The notes under the pieces: model-generated
Told to the model about the DNA's origin: nothing
Seen by the model: only the letters and a program-made list of their open reading frames with translations
The model's database searches: none
Part shown: positions 52,662 through 61,845 of the stretch, piece by piece
Layout of the letters: each line of letters starts with the position of its first letter
How positions within the stretch are numbered: the stretch's first letter is position 1
Source: Ensifer oleiphilus
GTDB taxonomy: Bacteria; Pseudomonadota; Alphaproteobacteria; Rhizobiales; Rhizobiaceae
Assembly: GCF_013371465.1 (NCBI RefSeq)
Contig: NZ_JABWDU010000006.1
Span: forward strand, 124,001 to 188,000
Reading direction: 5' to 3'
DNA length: 64,000 bases
Position numbers and translations under genes: made by a program

Positions 52662-53543
52662 TTATTCGGCGGCAAGCGGCAGATAGGCGCCATAATCTTC
52701 GACATGACGTGCCAGCGAAGCGATGAAACTGGTGAGATCGGCAACCAGCGCGCCGAAACCGGGTTTCCTGACGAGCGTCGTCTCGTCGACATAGAGCCCG
52801 CGATTGATCTCGATCTGCAGCGCATGCAGGCCGCGGCTCGGCCGGCCGTAGTGTTCGGTGATGAAGCCGCCGGCATAGGGCTTGTTGCGTGCGACGGTAT
52901 AGCCGAGCTCCTGCAGGAGATCGACGGCGATCCGCGACAGCTCCGCCGCCGCACTGGTGCCGTAGCGGTCGCCGATGATGAAATCCGGCCGCTGGGCGCT
53001 GCCGGGCAGATGCACATTACCCGGCATCGAATGACAATCGATCAGCACCGACAGGCCGAACTGCACATGCGTGCGGGCAATCAGCTTGCGCAAGGTGGCG
53101 TGGTACGGCTTGTAGATCGTTTCGATCCGCGTCAGCGCCTCTTCGACCGGAAAACGGCCGCGGTAGATTTCCATGTTCTCGGCGACGAGCCGCGGCACGG
53201 TGCCAAGGCCGCCTGCCACCCGCATCGAGCTGATATTGGCGTGCGGGGGCACCGGGCCGTCGAACATGCGCGGGTCGAGTTCGTAAGGCTCTCGATTGAC
53301 GTCGAGGAAAGCGCGCGGGAAATGCGCCAAAAGCATCGGCGCGCCGAGGAACGTCGCGTTCTGGAACAGCTCATCGACATAGTGATCTTCGGACCGGCGG
53401 ATTGCCAGCGCATCGAGGCGCGACTGATCGAGAAAGGCCTGTGGATAAGATCGACCGCTATGCGGCGAGTTGAATACGAAGGGAATCCGCTGGCTTGCAG
53501 GTTCCAGAACCTCAAACAGCTCCCTCTCCGTCATCTCCCCCAT
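52662..53543 (-). CDS. N-formylglutamate amidohydrolase (HutG-like)
   Basis: 293 residues from the ATG at 53543 (AAGGG upstream; an ATG six codons earlier is possible). FVFNSPHSGRSYP (His metal ligand), RSEDHYVDELFQ, FPRAFLDVNREPYELDPRMF, LIDCHSMPG and RNKPYAGGFITEHYGRP are all characteristic of the HutG-type family that converts N-formylglutamate to glutamate and formate. Longer than and distinct from the family member at 16116-16910. Not next to other hut genes. Confidence 0.9.
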   Translation of the reverse strand: MGEMTERELFEVLEPASQRIPFVFNSPHSGRSYPQAFLDQSRLDALAIRRSEDHYVDELFQNATFLGAPMLLAHFPRAFLDVNREPYELDPRMFDGPVPPHANISSMRVAGGLGTVPRLVAENMEIYRGRFPVEEALTRIETIYKPYHATLRKLIARTHVQFGLSVLIDCHSMPGNVHLPGSAQRPDFIIGDRYGTSAAAELSRIAVDLLQELGYTVARNKPYAGGFITEHYGRPSRGLHALQIEINRGLYVDETTLVRKPGFGALVADLTSFIASLARHVEDYGAYLPLAAE

Positions 53544-53738
53544 CGGAACCCTTTTTACCATGTGCGGTTCTTGCTGTTGTCATCATGTTGCCAGTTGGCC
53601 GGCTCTGTGTCCATAGTGCGCCCACTCCGGTTTCTCGGGAGTTGACGCGCCGCGTTCACGAGATATTTACCCCGTTGCGGCTTGGATAGAACGCCGCAAT
53701 CCATCCGCAATGAATAAACAGAAGCAACGGCCGAGTTC

Positions 53739-54101
53739 ATGACTGTGAAAATCCTTCTTGCCGAAGACGACAACGATATGCGCCGCTTCCTGGTGAAGGC
53801 GCTCGAAAAGGCTGGCTACAAGGTCATGTCCTATGACAACGGCGCCAGCGCCTACGATCGCCTTCGCGAAGAGCCCTTCTCGCTTCTCCTGACCGACATC
53901 GTCATGCCGGAGATGGACGGCATCGAGCTTGCCCGCCGGGCGACCGAACTCGATCCGGACCTCAAGGTGATGTTCATCACCGGCTTTGCAGCGGTGGCGC
54001 TGAACCCGGATTCGAAAGCCCCGAAGGATGCCAAGGTGCTGTCGAAGCCTTTCCACCTCCGCGACCTCGTCGACGAGGTCAACAAGATGCTGGCCGCCTG
54101 A
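53739..54101 (+). CDS. cpdR: single-domain response regulator CpdR
   Basis: 120 residues, receiver domain only. LLAEDDNDMRRFLVKALEKA, phospho-acceptor Asp near 53 in LLTDIVMPEMDGIELARRA, FITGFAAVALN and the LSKPFHLRDLV lysine motif match rhizobial CpdR1 almost throughout. Unphosphorylated CpdR delivers cell-cycle factors to ClpXP in Caulobacter and Sinorhizobium. Followed by a terminator. Confidence 0.95.
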   Translation: MTVKILLAEDDNDMRRFLVKALEKAGYKVMSYDNGASAYDRLREEPFSLLLTDIVMPEMDGIELARRATELDPDLKVMFITGFAAVALNPDSKAPKDAKVLSKPFHLRDLVDEVNKMLAA

Positions 54102-54173
54102 GGCCAGACATTTTTTCCACAGCTGCCGCTCCCCGTCCGCGACATTTCAGACGGGCCGGCGCTGATTTCAGAT

Positions 54174-54211
54174 AGACCGCCGCGATCCACAGGGATCTTC
54201 GGCGGTCTTTT
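54174..54211 (+). terminator. terminator of cpdR
   Basis: AGACCGCCG / CGGCGGTCT arms (54174-54182, 54200-54208), inner GATCC/GGATC stem, then TTTT. Confidence 0.8.
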
Positions 54212-54332
54212 CATTTCAGTGACTTACGTGGAAGGCCCGGAAATCCGGGGCTTCCCGCAGGTCGCCAAAGGCGGCGCGCGTCGGCTGAAAACGCCCAACG
54301 AAATTTCTGTCAAAAAACCTTCGAAAACCCTA

Positions 54333-54361
54333 TTGACGCGACAGCGGGTTCTATGGTCTAT
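54333..54361 (+). promoter_or_regulatory. promoter of the tRNA-Val gene
   Basis: TTGACG (54333-54338), 17-base spacer, GTCTAT (54356-54361), 14 bases before the tRNA. This is the usual rhizobial sigma-70 layout. Confidence 0.6.
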
Positions 54362-54375
54362 GCGCCTCATCGGAT

Positions 54376-54450
<75 letters not shown>

Positions 54451-54470
54451 TCCTAATTAGCTGATAAGCA

Positions 54471-54500
54471 AGGGCTTTCGAGAAATCGGAAGCCCTTTTT
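54471..54500 (+). terminator. terminator of tRNA-Val
   Basis: AGGGCTT / AAGCCCT arms and a T5 run, 20 bases after the CCA end. Beyond it, 54501-54693 holds no gene I can see. Confidence 0.8.
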
Positions 54501-54693
54501 ACATTTGGCTCGCAAGGTCCATCGAACCTGACGACCTGCGAGCCATGCGACCCCGCGCGTGACGGCACTTCGCCTCCCCGATCTCAACGAAGGTTACCAT
54601 TGGGCGGCGGCAAGCACTTGACTCTGCCGTGCAAACTGTGGCGTTCACAATCAGCCACGCCCAAGTCGTCTATTTCGAACGGGGAGTTAGATC

Positions 54694-55692
54694 TTGTCGC
54701 CGGACTTCCAAATAAAGACAATTGAGACGCTGGCCAAGCGAGCTGCACTGCGGTGCAGCAATCCGGATTGCCGTAAGCTCACAACTGGGCCGCACTCGGA
54801 CGAGACCAAAGCATCGAACCTTGGCGAGGCCGCCCACATTTTTGGTGCGCGGCCCGGGTCTGCGCGTTATCGGTCAGAAATGAGTGATCATGAGCGGGCA
54901 GCGATATCTAACGGAATATGGATTTGCCGCACGTGCCACGGGCACATCGACAAGGATCAAGCGCTCTTTTCCGTAGAGCTTCTTCTTCTTTGGAAGAAGA
55001 CGCACGAAGAGCAAAACCTAGCAGAGCTAGGAAGCGCCGGTGATAGGCTTCGAATGCTGGTTGTCGACAAGGAGTTGGAGGCTTTCGGGCATCTACCCGC
55101 GTTCATTCGCGAAATTATAAAGGATAAGCCGGACTACTGGGAGTACATTCTGTCCTGTGAATTGCTGGATCATTACATAGCCCCCACAGTGCGGAGAGGG
55201 CGTGACTTAGAGCTTGGGAGAATTACAAAGACTAGAATCCTACTTCAACCGGAGAGATTCAATCAATGGATGCGAAGTAAACCAGCAGAATTCTTGCAAG
55301 TTGGTCGGGCGCTTTCAGGGCTGATTGAAGACCTACAAAACTCATGGGGTCCCTCGGGTACGCCTGGCGATGTAAATGAAATCGACCACGTGTGCAGACT
55401 ATATGGTGAGACCGCTAAGCACCTTTTGACAATTGCAGAAGACGCGACTTTCACAGCCGTTCCTGAGGGTTTCGAGGATGCATCAAAGGCCCTATCCGAG
55501 GGTGCCTTCTTCACCCTCCGACTGTTGCCCGATCTCCCCCGCTTTTTAAGATCCATGTTTGCGGAGGGTAAGCCTTCTGGAGAATACAAGTTTTCGCTTG
55601 TACTTGATCTGCCCGAGGGGTGGGCCGACTCGTTCAGTGCAGCAATTGAGCGCGGACAAGAAGCTTTAGCTGCAAGAGATTATGTTTGGTAG
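54694..55692 (+). CDS. HNH endonuclease-like protein of unknown role
   Basis: 332 residues, TTG start at 54694 with GGGGAG 8 bases upstream. N-terminal 1-110: a zinc-binding CSNPDC, the H of GEAAHIFGARPGS, then NGIWICRTCHGHIDKD with the N-H and the second CxxC. This is the HNH nuclease arrangement found in many restriction-like and defence proteins. The C-terminal ~220 residues (VVDKELEAFGHLPAFIREII, ...RFLRSMFAEGKPSGEYKFSL) match nothing I recognise. Base composition looks nearer 50% GC than the neighbours. Next gene starts 71 bases on, same strand. Its direct neighbour and the truncated gene behind suggest acquired DNA. Confidence 0.75.
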   Translation: MSPDFQIKTIETLAKRAALRCSNPDCRKLTTGPHSDETKASNLGEAAHIFGARPGSARYRSEMSDHERAAISNGIWICRTCHGHIDKDQALFSVELLLLWKKTHEEQNLAELGSAGDRLRMLVVDKELEAFGHLPAFIREIIKDKPDYWEYILSCELLDHYIAPTVRRGRDLELGRITKTRILLQPERFNQWMRSKPAEFLQVGRALSGLIEDLQNSWGPSGTPGDVNEIDHVCRLYGETAKHLLTIAEDATFTAVPEGFEDASKALSEGAFFTLRLLPDLPRFLRSMFAEGKPSGEYKFSLVLDLPEGWADSFSAAIERGQEALAARDYVW

Positions 55693-55763
55693 GCTCTCTT
55701 CATTCGACTGTCGGTCGGGAATATTTGCCAGTCTGGACTACTTGCTTGGAGAAATGACAGCAC

Positions 55764-56639
55764 ATGAGTGACGTAGACACAACGCCCCCAGAAAAAGATG
55801 AGATTAATCCGGCCGAGGAGCCAATCAGCTTAAGGGAGTTTCTTGAACGGACGCACCCGTCTGTACAAAAGCCGGTCAATGGCGCGTGGGAAATCGAAGC
55901 GAGTGTCGGGTCAAGGCGGCGAAAATTGACCTATCCAGAAATCCGCCTTCACTGCCGTGACTGCCAGGGAGAGCGGACTTTTCGATTAGCAAACCGAAAT
56001 GAAAGCTGGATGTGGGAGACGCAGATATGCAACGCGCATCCTATTTTTCGCTGCGGCGACTGCAACCTACAATCAAAACAGTACGCGCTTCGCGTTGTGT
56101 TTAAGGGCGAAGGCGATGCATCACTCTACAAATATGGAGAGCATCCCGCGTTTGGCATTCCGGTACCGAACCGCGTTTTGCGCTTGGTTGGTAACGAGGA
56201 TGCCGCCCTGTTCCTTAAAGGAAGACAGTGCGAGAACTTGGGTTATGGGATCGCCGCGTTCGCCTACTACCGCCGTGTCGTTGAGAATCACAAAAACGAA
56301 CTGTTCGAGGAAATTATAAAGGTTTGCGAAACACTGGGAACTTCCGGAGAACTCATAAAGGAGCTTAAAGCGGCTCAAAAGGAGATCTCTTTTTCCAAAT
56401 CAATGGAAAAAATAAAGACCGCCCTTCCTCACGGCCTGCTCATCGACGGGCACAATCCGTTGAATGCACTGCACGGTGCCTTGAGCGTGGGGCTTCACGC
56501 AGAAAGCGACGAGAATTGCCTCGCTAACGCCCAAGCAGTTCGGCTTGTTCTGAGCGAGCTCGTCGAGCGAATTGCACTCCTGAAGCAGGAGAACAAACAA
56601 CTCAGCGCAGCGGTGCACCGCCTTTTGTCGAAGAGGTAA
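55764..56639 (+). CDS. hypothetical two-zinc-ribbon protein, DUF4145-like
   Basis: 291 residues. Two CxxC pairs, HCRDCQGERTF and RCGDCNLQSKQY, form zinc ribbons (about 68-115). The C-terminal helical half has GYGIAAFAYYRRVVENHKNE (first helix), ISFSKSMEKIKTALPHGLL and LHGALSVGLHAESDENCLAN, reminiscent of DUF4145 and HEPN-like domains found beside nucleases. Full-length and intact. Forms a two-gene unit with the HNH protein. Possible defence or stress partner; function unknown. Confidence 0.7.
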   Translation: MSDVDTTPPEKDEINPAEEPISLREFLERTHPSVQKPVNGAWEIEASVGSRRRKLTYPEIRLHCRDCQGERTFRLANRNESWMWETQICNAHPIFRCGDCNLQSKQYALRVVFKGEGDASLYKYGEHPAFGIPVPNRVLRLVGNEDAALFLKGRQCENLGYGIAAFAYYRRVVENHKNELFEEIIKVCETLGTSGELIKELKAAQKEISFSKSMEKIKTALPHGLLIDGHNPLNALHGALSVGLHAESDENCLANAQAVRLVLSELVERIALLKQENKQLSAAVHRLLSKR

Positions 56640-56769
56640 TCGACCTTCGGGCGAAAGCCCCAACGCCATGGCGGCAATCACGGCACCTCGAAAAGTTTCA
56701 GGATTGCGCACCTTCAAGGAGTGCGGGCTGTGGGAACAATTCTCCGCTTTTGCTGCTATGTAAGGGCAC

Positions 56770-56846
56770 GCGCAAACGATCCACCGATGATAATCCGTCG
56801 GGATCGTGCGCAAGGATGGCCCCGCCAGTCGCAGGCCATCCTTTTC
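56770..56846 (+). other. paired hairpins before the truncated hydrolase gene
   Basis: GCGCAAACGATCC pairs with GGATCGTGCGC (56770-56782, 56801-56811, two bulged A), directly followed by AAGGATGGCC / GGCCATCCTT (56812-56821, 56834-56843) and TTTTCGTTCC. This could be a terminator for the accessory unit or a small structured RNA. The rest of 56640-56879 shows nothing else. Confidence 0.4.
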
Positions 56847-56879
56847 GTTCCGCTCCTTCACGCCGCGGTGGGCTTCTAA

Positions 56880-57284
56880 GGCGACAGTCTCGGCAGCATC
56901 TTCGCCCGCCGCGATCCCCCTTCCGGAGCCGGCAGCATCCGGCCGGACAAGGACGGCTTCCTCTGGCTCGACCAGGCGACGTTCCGGCAGAGTTTTGGTC
57001 AGGATCTCGGCGAGACCGAAGCGCTGGTCATGGCCGTCGCGCAGAAGCCGATTGCCGGACGCTGCTTCGAAGACAAGTCGGGCCCGCCGGCCTGGAAGGT
57101 GAAGCCAAGCTGGTATCAGGTGTCGAGCCGCGACAACATGATCCCGCCGGAAACCGAACAGTGGATGGCCGAGCGCATCAAGGCGAAGAAGACGATCACG
57201 CTCGACGCGAGCCACGCATCGCTGGCCTCGCACGCCCCGGAGATCGTCGCACTGATCGAGGAGGCGGTTGCCTCGCTCGCCTGA
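56880..57284 (+). pseudogene. 5'-truncated alpha/beta hydrolase gene
   Basis: The frame is open from 56880, after an in-frame TAA at 56877-56879, to the stop at 57282-57284. It reads GDSLGSIFARRDPPSG, then GSIRPDKDGFLWLDQATFRQ, QDLGETEALVMAVAQKPIAG, PAWKVKPSWYQVSSRDNMIP and HASLASHAPEIVALIEEA. This is the C-terminal half of the secreted alpha/beta hydrolases found in rhizobia, including the catalytic His of DASHASL. The N-terminal half with the nucleophile GHSYGG is missing, replaced by the accessory DNA. No start codon with a proper ribosome-binding site precedes it. Confidence 0.75.
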
Positions 57285-57379
57285 CGTCAGTCCTGACGAA
57301 ACCGCCGGCACCCGGGGACATTCCGTCTCCGGGGCCGCATTGTTAAAGGGGGAACGGCCGAGGCGCAAATCAGGCGCCG

Positions 57380-58057
57380 TCAATGGGCGACGTTGGAGGC
57401 GGCCGACATCAGCTCCTCGCGGCGCGGCATGCCGAACATGTTGTGCCCGTCGGCCGTGGCCTCGGTAAAGCTCCAGCGCACGATGCCATCCCGGTCGAGC
57501 AGGAACTCGCCGACGAGCTGGCCCTCGCCGGCGGCGATCATACGTTCGTCGTCCTGCATGATTTCATAGCCGTCCGCCTTGTCGAGAAAGGCCGAGGCTG
57601 CCCAAGGATCCATCGCGGTCGGCAACTCGCCGGGCATATCGATCAGCATCGCCATGGCGGTTTTCTTGGCGAGCTTGTGGGGCCATTCGTCCTCATCCTC
57701 GGTGAACTGAAGATTGGGCAAGCCGAACGCACGATGCGAAACCCGCTCCGGATCGGAAGCCGCCAGCAGGTTAGGCAGCGGATGGTAGCGGAAATAGAGC
57801 CGTGCCCGGTCGATCGGCGTGTTGACGACCGTCAGGCTCTCGATGCCTTTTTCGCGCAGCACACCGTCGAGCTGCGCCATCGCAGCGATCTGCCGCCGGC
57901 AGAAGGGGCAATGCAGACCACGGAACAGGCCGACCAGGACCGGCTTGCGTCCGCGAAAATCGTCGATGGAAATCTGGCCGTCCTGGGTGATGGCGTCAAG
58001 AACCACGTTCGGCGCCCGATCGCCGGGCTGTAGCGGTCCATTGTAGTGTTCAATCAT
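57380..58057 (-). CDS. peroxiredoxin-like (AhpC/TSA) redoxin
   Basis: 225 residues from the ATG at 58057 (AGGAG upstream). The N-terminal NVVLDAITQDGQISIDDF and LVGLFRGLHCPFCRRQIAAM give a thioredoxin fold with a CxxC redox site (HCPFC) instead of the single peroxidatic Cys of typical AhpC. The C-terminal half is specific to this subfamily (GEFLLDRDGIVRWSFTEA). Likely a thiol-based reductase or alkyl-hydroperoxide-related enzyme; the substrate is not shown. Convergent with the truncated hydrolase. Confidence 0.8.
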   Translation of the reverse strand: MIEHYNGPLQPGDRAPNVVLDAITQDGQISIDDFRGRKPVLVGLFRGLHCPFCRRQIAAMAQLDGVLREKGIESLTVVNTPIDRARLYFRYHPLPNLLAASDPERVSHRAFGLPNLQFTEDEDEWPHKLAKKTAMAMLIDMPGELPTAMDPWAASAFLDKADGYEIMQDDERMIAAGEGQLVGEFLLDRDGIVRWSFTEATADGHNMFGMPRREELMSAASNVAH

Positions 58058-58243
58058 GATCTCTTCTCCTCGTATCGATCGTGAGTTGCGGCGATGCGGG
58101 GCGGACGTGTCGAACGCTGGGGCGAACGCGACCGTCGCGTCTGACGCAGAACCGAATTGGCGACACAGATTTGTATTTCGGACACCCATTGGGGCCCGAT
58201 CCTGCAATCCGGATCGCCTTACATACCTTCGAGGGACCTGCCC

Positions 58244-58348
58244 TGAAGCGCGTCGCGATCTTTCAGATTCGCTTGCTGCGCTTTAATTTCTTGTTTCGCG
58301 CATGTCGTTGTCGCAAAACCGCGGCACACTTTTGCGCGACATGCTTCA
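58244..58348. repeat. long mosaic repeat overlapping the cyclase stop codon
   Basis: Starts TGAAGCGCGTCGCGATCTTT and ends CGCGACATGCTTCA, so 6-base inverted ends. Inside, GCATGTCG / CGACATGC and TCGCAAAA / TTTTGCG form a long stem (58300-58344). It is a frequent rhizobial intergenic element; a short derivative lies at 39617-39657. The TGA in its right end is the stop codon of the cyclase gene. The 58058-58243 part of the gap shows nothing else. Confidence 0.65.
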
Positions 58349-61300
58349 GTCGAGGAACGGCAATATCATCAGCGCTTCGGGATCGAGACCGTGCCGTGTG
58401 CATATGTCGCGAGCCGAAGCAAAGTGCCGTTCCGCACCGTCGAGGTCACCCGCATCGAGGCAGAGTGTCGCCAAGCCATCATAGCACGGAAACAACAGCT
58501 GCGCCTCTCGCGTTTCGAACGCGAGTTCGAGAGCCTCCTCGTAGAGACGCCGCGCGACATCAGGGCGACCATGACACTGGTCGATCTGTCCCAGGACCAG
58601 CAACGACACCGCCAGATGATCGCGCTGATCGAGTTCGCGGTCGATGGCGATCGCCCGTTCGGCGGCCGGGATGCCGTCGGCCGCACAGCGATCTGTGAAG
58701 GTGCAATAGGCCACGGCCAAATTGGAAAGCAGTCGCGCCTGAAAACCAAGGTCGCCGATACGGTGCGCCATGTCGAAGCCGAACTTGCACACTTCGATGG
58801 CCCTGCGCGGCTCGATGATCGTGTAGAGAACGGCAAGATTGGTATAGCCGCGGCAGGCCGCATTGAGCAGATCGGCAGCCTCCGCGACGGCGACGCTGCG
58901 CTCGATGGTTGCGATCGCCTCGGAACCGCGGTTGAGGCGTGCCAGCGCCACGCCCTTGGTATTGAGGGCTTCTGCCGTCACCCGGTCCATTTCACGCCGA
59001 GCGTCCGGTGCTTGCGGTGCCAGGCCACCGACACGCTTCAAGGCATCGTCGGCCCAGACGATCGCGTCGGCATAGTTGCCCATGCGAAAGGCAAGGTGGC
59101 CCCGCTCCTGGGAGAGATGGGCGCTTTCGATCGGCGCATCCGCGTCCCGCAGAAGCTGGGCTGCGTTCGCGAAGGCCGTCAGTGCCTCATCGCGTCGGGC
59201 CGCCTCCCACAACAGATGTCCGAACTTGCGCTGGATGCGGGCCGAAGAGATCCGGTCGTCAGTGGCGCGATAGACGTCGAGGAGGGATGCATAGTGCCCT
59301 GTGGCCGCGTCGCGCTGACCCGAGGGCCCGAGGAGATCGGCAACCCGCTCGCGGGCGGCAAGCCATTCGGCGCCCTCTTCCCCGGCCGCCGCCCAGGCGG
59401 CCATCGCCTGTTTGTAGAACCGGATGGCATCGTCGTTCGCATAGATCGCCTGCGCACGTTCACCCGCCGCCATGAGATAGCGTGCGCCCTTCGACTTGTC
59501 CTCCGACTGGCTGAAGTGGTGGCCAAGCAGCGCCATTTCCTCCAGTCTCGTGGTCTGCGCTCCGTAGCGGCGCTCGAGCCGGTCGGCGACGACGGCGTGT
59601 ATCTCCGCACGCCGCCGCAGAAGCAGGTTGTTGTAGACCACCTCCTGCAACAGCGTCTGGGTGAAGCGGTAGGTTTGCGCGCCCTGCAGGCGGCCCTCTC
59701 GCGTCTCCTCGATAATCTCGGCATCACACAGGATATCCAGCGCTGCATCGATCGTGGGTTCGTCGCCGGCGACGCCCCGAAGCAGATCGACATCGAACCG
59801 TGGGCCGATGACCGCCGCATGATGAAGCAGCCTGCGCGACGGCGGCTGCAGCCGGTCTACCCTGCCGAGCAGCATGGCTTCGATGGTCACCGGAATATCG
59901 ACGGTCGCCTCGCGCTCGACCACGCGCCAGGCGGCGCCGAAGTGCTTGAGAGCATCGACTTCGATCAGGCCGCGCACGATTTCTTCGATGAACAGCGGGT
60001 TCCCGCCGGCGCGCGCCAGTATGCGGCCCGCCAACCCCCGGTGCAGACCATCGGCACCGAAGAAGGCGGACAGCAGCCTGTGCCCTTCGGCATCGGTGAG
60101 CGGCGCAAGCCGCAACGCCGTCAGGCTCGTTCGGCCAGGTCTCAGCCGGTCGACCGCCGTCTCGGGACGCTCCGTCGTCAGCATCATCAATGGACTGCCC
60201 TCCATCCGATCGAGGATAAAGGCGATGGCATCGAGGGACGCGGCATCGGCCCAGTGTAGATCCTCGATCACCAGCAGCAGCGGCGTTCGCGACAGGCGTC
60301 GCTCGAAGATGGCGCGCACCGCTGCAAAGAGCTGGCGACGCATCTGTTCCGGCTCGACATGCCGCAAGCTTTCGTCCTGCGTTCCCATTCCCAGGATGCG
60401 CAGGAAGAGCGGGAGGAGCTGTTCAAGTTTTTCGGCCGCAAAGCCGATCTCGGCCAGACCCGCCGTCAGCAATTCAGTGGTGCGTTCCAGGGTATCAAGG
60501 GTCGAGATGCCATAGGCGCCGCGCAACACAGATGCCAGGACGCCGTAGGAAGGCTCGCCAAGCGGAGATGAGCTTGCCCTGCGAACGACGACATTCCCGA
60601 ATCGCGGGTCGACGGCAACCAGCCCGAGAAATGTACTGACGAGCCGCGATTTTCCCATCCCTGCCTCGCCGGACAGCCGCACCAGTTGCGCCGCTCCCTC
60701 ACAGGCAAGCTCCAGACAATCGAGCAGCCGCTTCATTTCCGCGTCGCGCCCGACCAGCGGTGACGTCAGGCCCAGAGCCTCCAGGCCGCGGGCGGCACCC
60801 GGGGCATCAAGGACCTTGATCAACCGGTAGACTTCGACAATGCCGGCTTTGCCGCGCAACGCGGTTGCGCCCAGCGCCTCATAGGCGAAGGCATGCCGGG
60901 TCACTCGATAGGTGACCGGCCCAACGAGAATCTCACCGGGTCCCGCCATGGACTGCAGGCGCTGGGCGGTGTTCACGGCATCCCCTGTGACCGAATAGGA
61001 TTTGCTGTCTCCAGCACCCAGGGCACCGGCGACGACGGTGCCGGTATTCAAGCCGATATGCAGGTTCAACGGCGCGCCGATGCGATCCTCCCAGCGTTCA
61101 CCGATCAGGTTTACCCGCGCGATCATGTCGATCGCTGCGCGAAGGGCGCGCTCGGCATCGTCCTCATGCGCCACCGGGGCGCCAAAAAGCGCGAGCAAGG
61201 CATCGCCGATGAATTTGTCGACGAAGCCGCCATAGGTTTCGACCGCTTCGGTCAATTCCGCAAAAAGTTCATTCTGAAAGGTCTGCAGGATCTCCGGATC

Positions 61301-61624
61301 CATATGCTCGCCAAGGCCGGTGAAACCGCACAAATCAGCAAAAAGGATGGTCGCCGTGCGACGGTCGGCATTTTCATTGTCGCTCGATACCGATGCGGAT
61401 TGCCCCCGTGCCGCCCTCGGCAGGGGCATGACGGCAACCTGCCCCGACACCAGGACCTTTACGGCCACCGGCTTGTCCAACGGCATCCCGCAATTCGGAC
61501 AGAAGGCGAAACCGGGCTGACAGTCTGCACCGCACCCCGGGCACGGGCTCTGCTGTCTGGCCCCGCAGCTCGGGCAAAACGAAAAACGCCCCTGGATCTC
61601 GCAACCGCACTCGTGACACTTCAT
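58346..61624 (-). CDS. zinc ribbon-class III cyclase-AAA ATPase-TPR signalling protein
   Basis: 1092 residues in four parts. Double zinc ribbon 1-45 (CHECGCEI, CPSCGARQ, CPGCGADC, CPNCGMP). Class III adenylate/guanylate cyclase about 85-250 (TILFADLCGFTGLGEHMDPE, FVDKFIGDALLALFGAP, SYSVTGDAVNTAQRLQ). ATPase about 290-620 with Walker A SGEAGMGKSRLV and LLLVIEDLHWADAASLDAIA (Walker B). TPR helices to the end (LHRGLAGR..., AAGERAQAIYANDDAIRFYK, EALNTKGVALARLNRGSEAI). Metal-binding Asp of FADLC and IGDALL are both present, so activity is possible. Stop codon lies inside a mosaic repeat. Confidence 0.88.
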   Translation of the reverse strand: MKCHECGCEIQGRFSFCPSCGARQQSPCPGCGADCQPGFAFCPNCGMPLDKPVAVKVLVSGQVAVMPLPRAARGQSASVSSDNENADRRTATILFADLCGFTGLGEHMDPEILQTFQNELFAELTEAVETYGGFVDKFIGDALLALFGAPVAHEDDAERALRAAIDMIARVNLIGERWEDRIGAPLNLHIGLNTGTVVAGALGAGDSKSYSVTGDAVNTAQRLQSMAGPGEILVGPVTYRVTRHAFAYEALGATALRGKAGIVEVYRLIKVLDAPGAARGLEALGLTSPLVGRDAEMKRLLDCLELACEGAAQLVRLSGEAGMGKSRLVSTFLGLVAVDPRFGNVVVRRASSSPLGEPSYGVLASVLRGAYGISTLDTLERTTELLTAGLAEIGFAAEKLEQLLPLFLRILGMGTQDESLRHVEPEQMRRQLFAAVRAIFERRLSRTPLLLVIEDLHWADAASLDAIAFILDRMEGSPLMMLTTERPETAVDRLRPGRTSLTALRLAPLTDAEGHRLLSAFFGADGLHRGLAGRILARAGGNPLFIEEIVRGLIEVDALKHFGAAWRVVEREATVDIPVTIEAMLLGRVDRLQPPSRRLLHHAAVIGPRFDVDLLRGVAGDEPTIDAALDILCDAEIIEETREGRLQGAQTYRFTQTLLQEVVYNNLLLRRRAEIHAVVADRLERRYGAQTTRLEEMALLGHHFSQSEDKSKGARYLMAAGERAQAIYANDDAIRFYKQAMAAWAAAGEEGAEWLAARERVADLLGPSGQRDAATGHYASLLDVYRATDDRISSARIQRKFGHLLWEAARRDEALTAFANAAQLLRDADAPIESAHLSQERGHLAFRMGNYADAIVWADDALKRVGGLAPQAPDARREMDRVTAEALNTKGVALARLNRGSEAIATIERSVAVAEAADLLNAACRGYTNLAVLYTIIEPRRAIEVCKFGFDMAHRIGDLGFQARLLSNLAVAYCTFTDRCAADGIPAAERAIAIDRELDQRDHLAVSLLVLGQIDQCHGRPDVARRLYEEALELAFETREAQLLFPCYDGLATLCLDAGDLDGAERHFASARDICTRHGLDPEALMILPFLD

Positions 61625-61700
61625 CAATAGCGAACCTTCGCAGAGGCCCCGCGCCGCATGCTATCCAGAGCCATTTGGACACAGTCAACGCAAAACAATG

Positions 61701-61718
61701 AACCCGCGGCCGCGGGTT
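61701..61718. terminator. 18-base perfect palindrome downstream of the 87-residue gene
   Basis: AACCCGCGGCCGCGGGTT, perfect with no loop bases; on the minus strand TTCATTGTTTTG follows. May terminate the minus-strand small gene at 61846. Nothing else seen in 61625-61845. Confidence 0.4.
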
Positions 61719-61845
61719 TGCAAGCAATCGCTAACATGAAGATGTCAAGGTCTGACAGGATCCGAACAGGGAGCACATTGGCGCCCTTCTGCACTCACCC
61801 GTCGGCCAAGCGGACGCCTCGACCGACGGAAGCAATGACGTCGAA

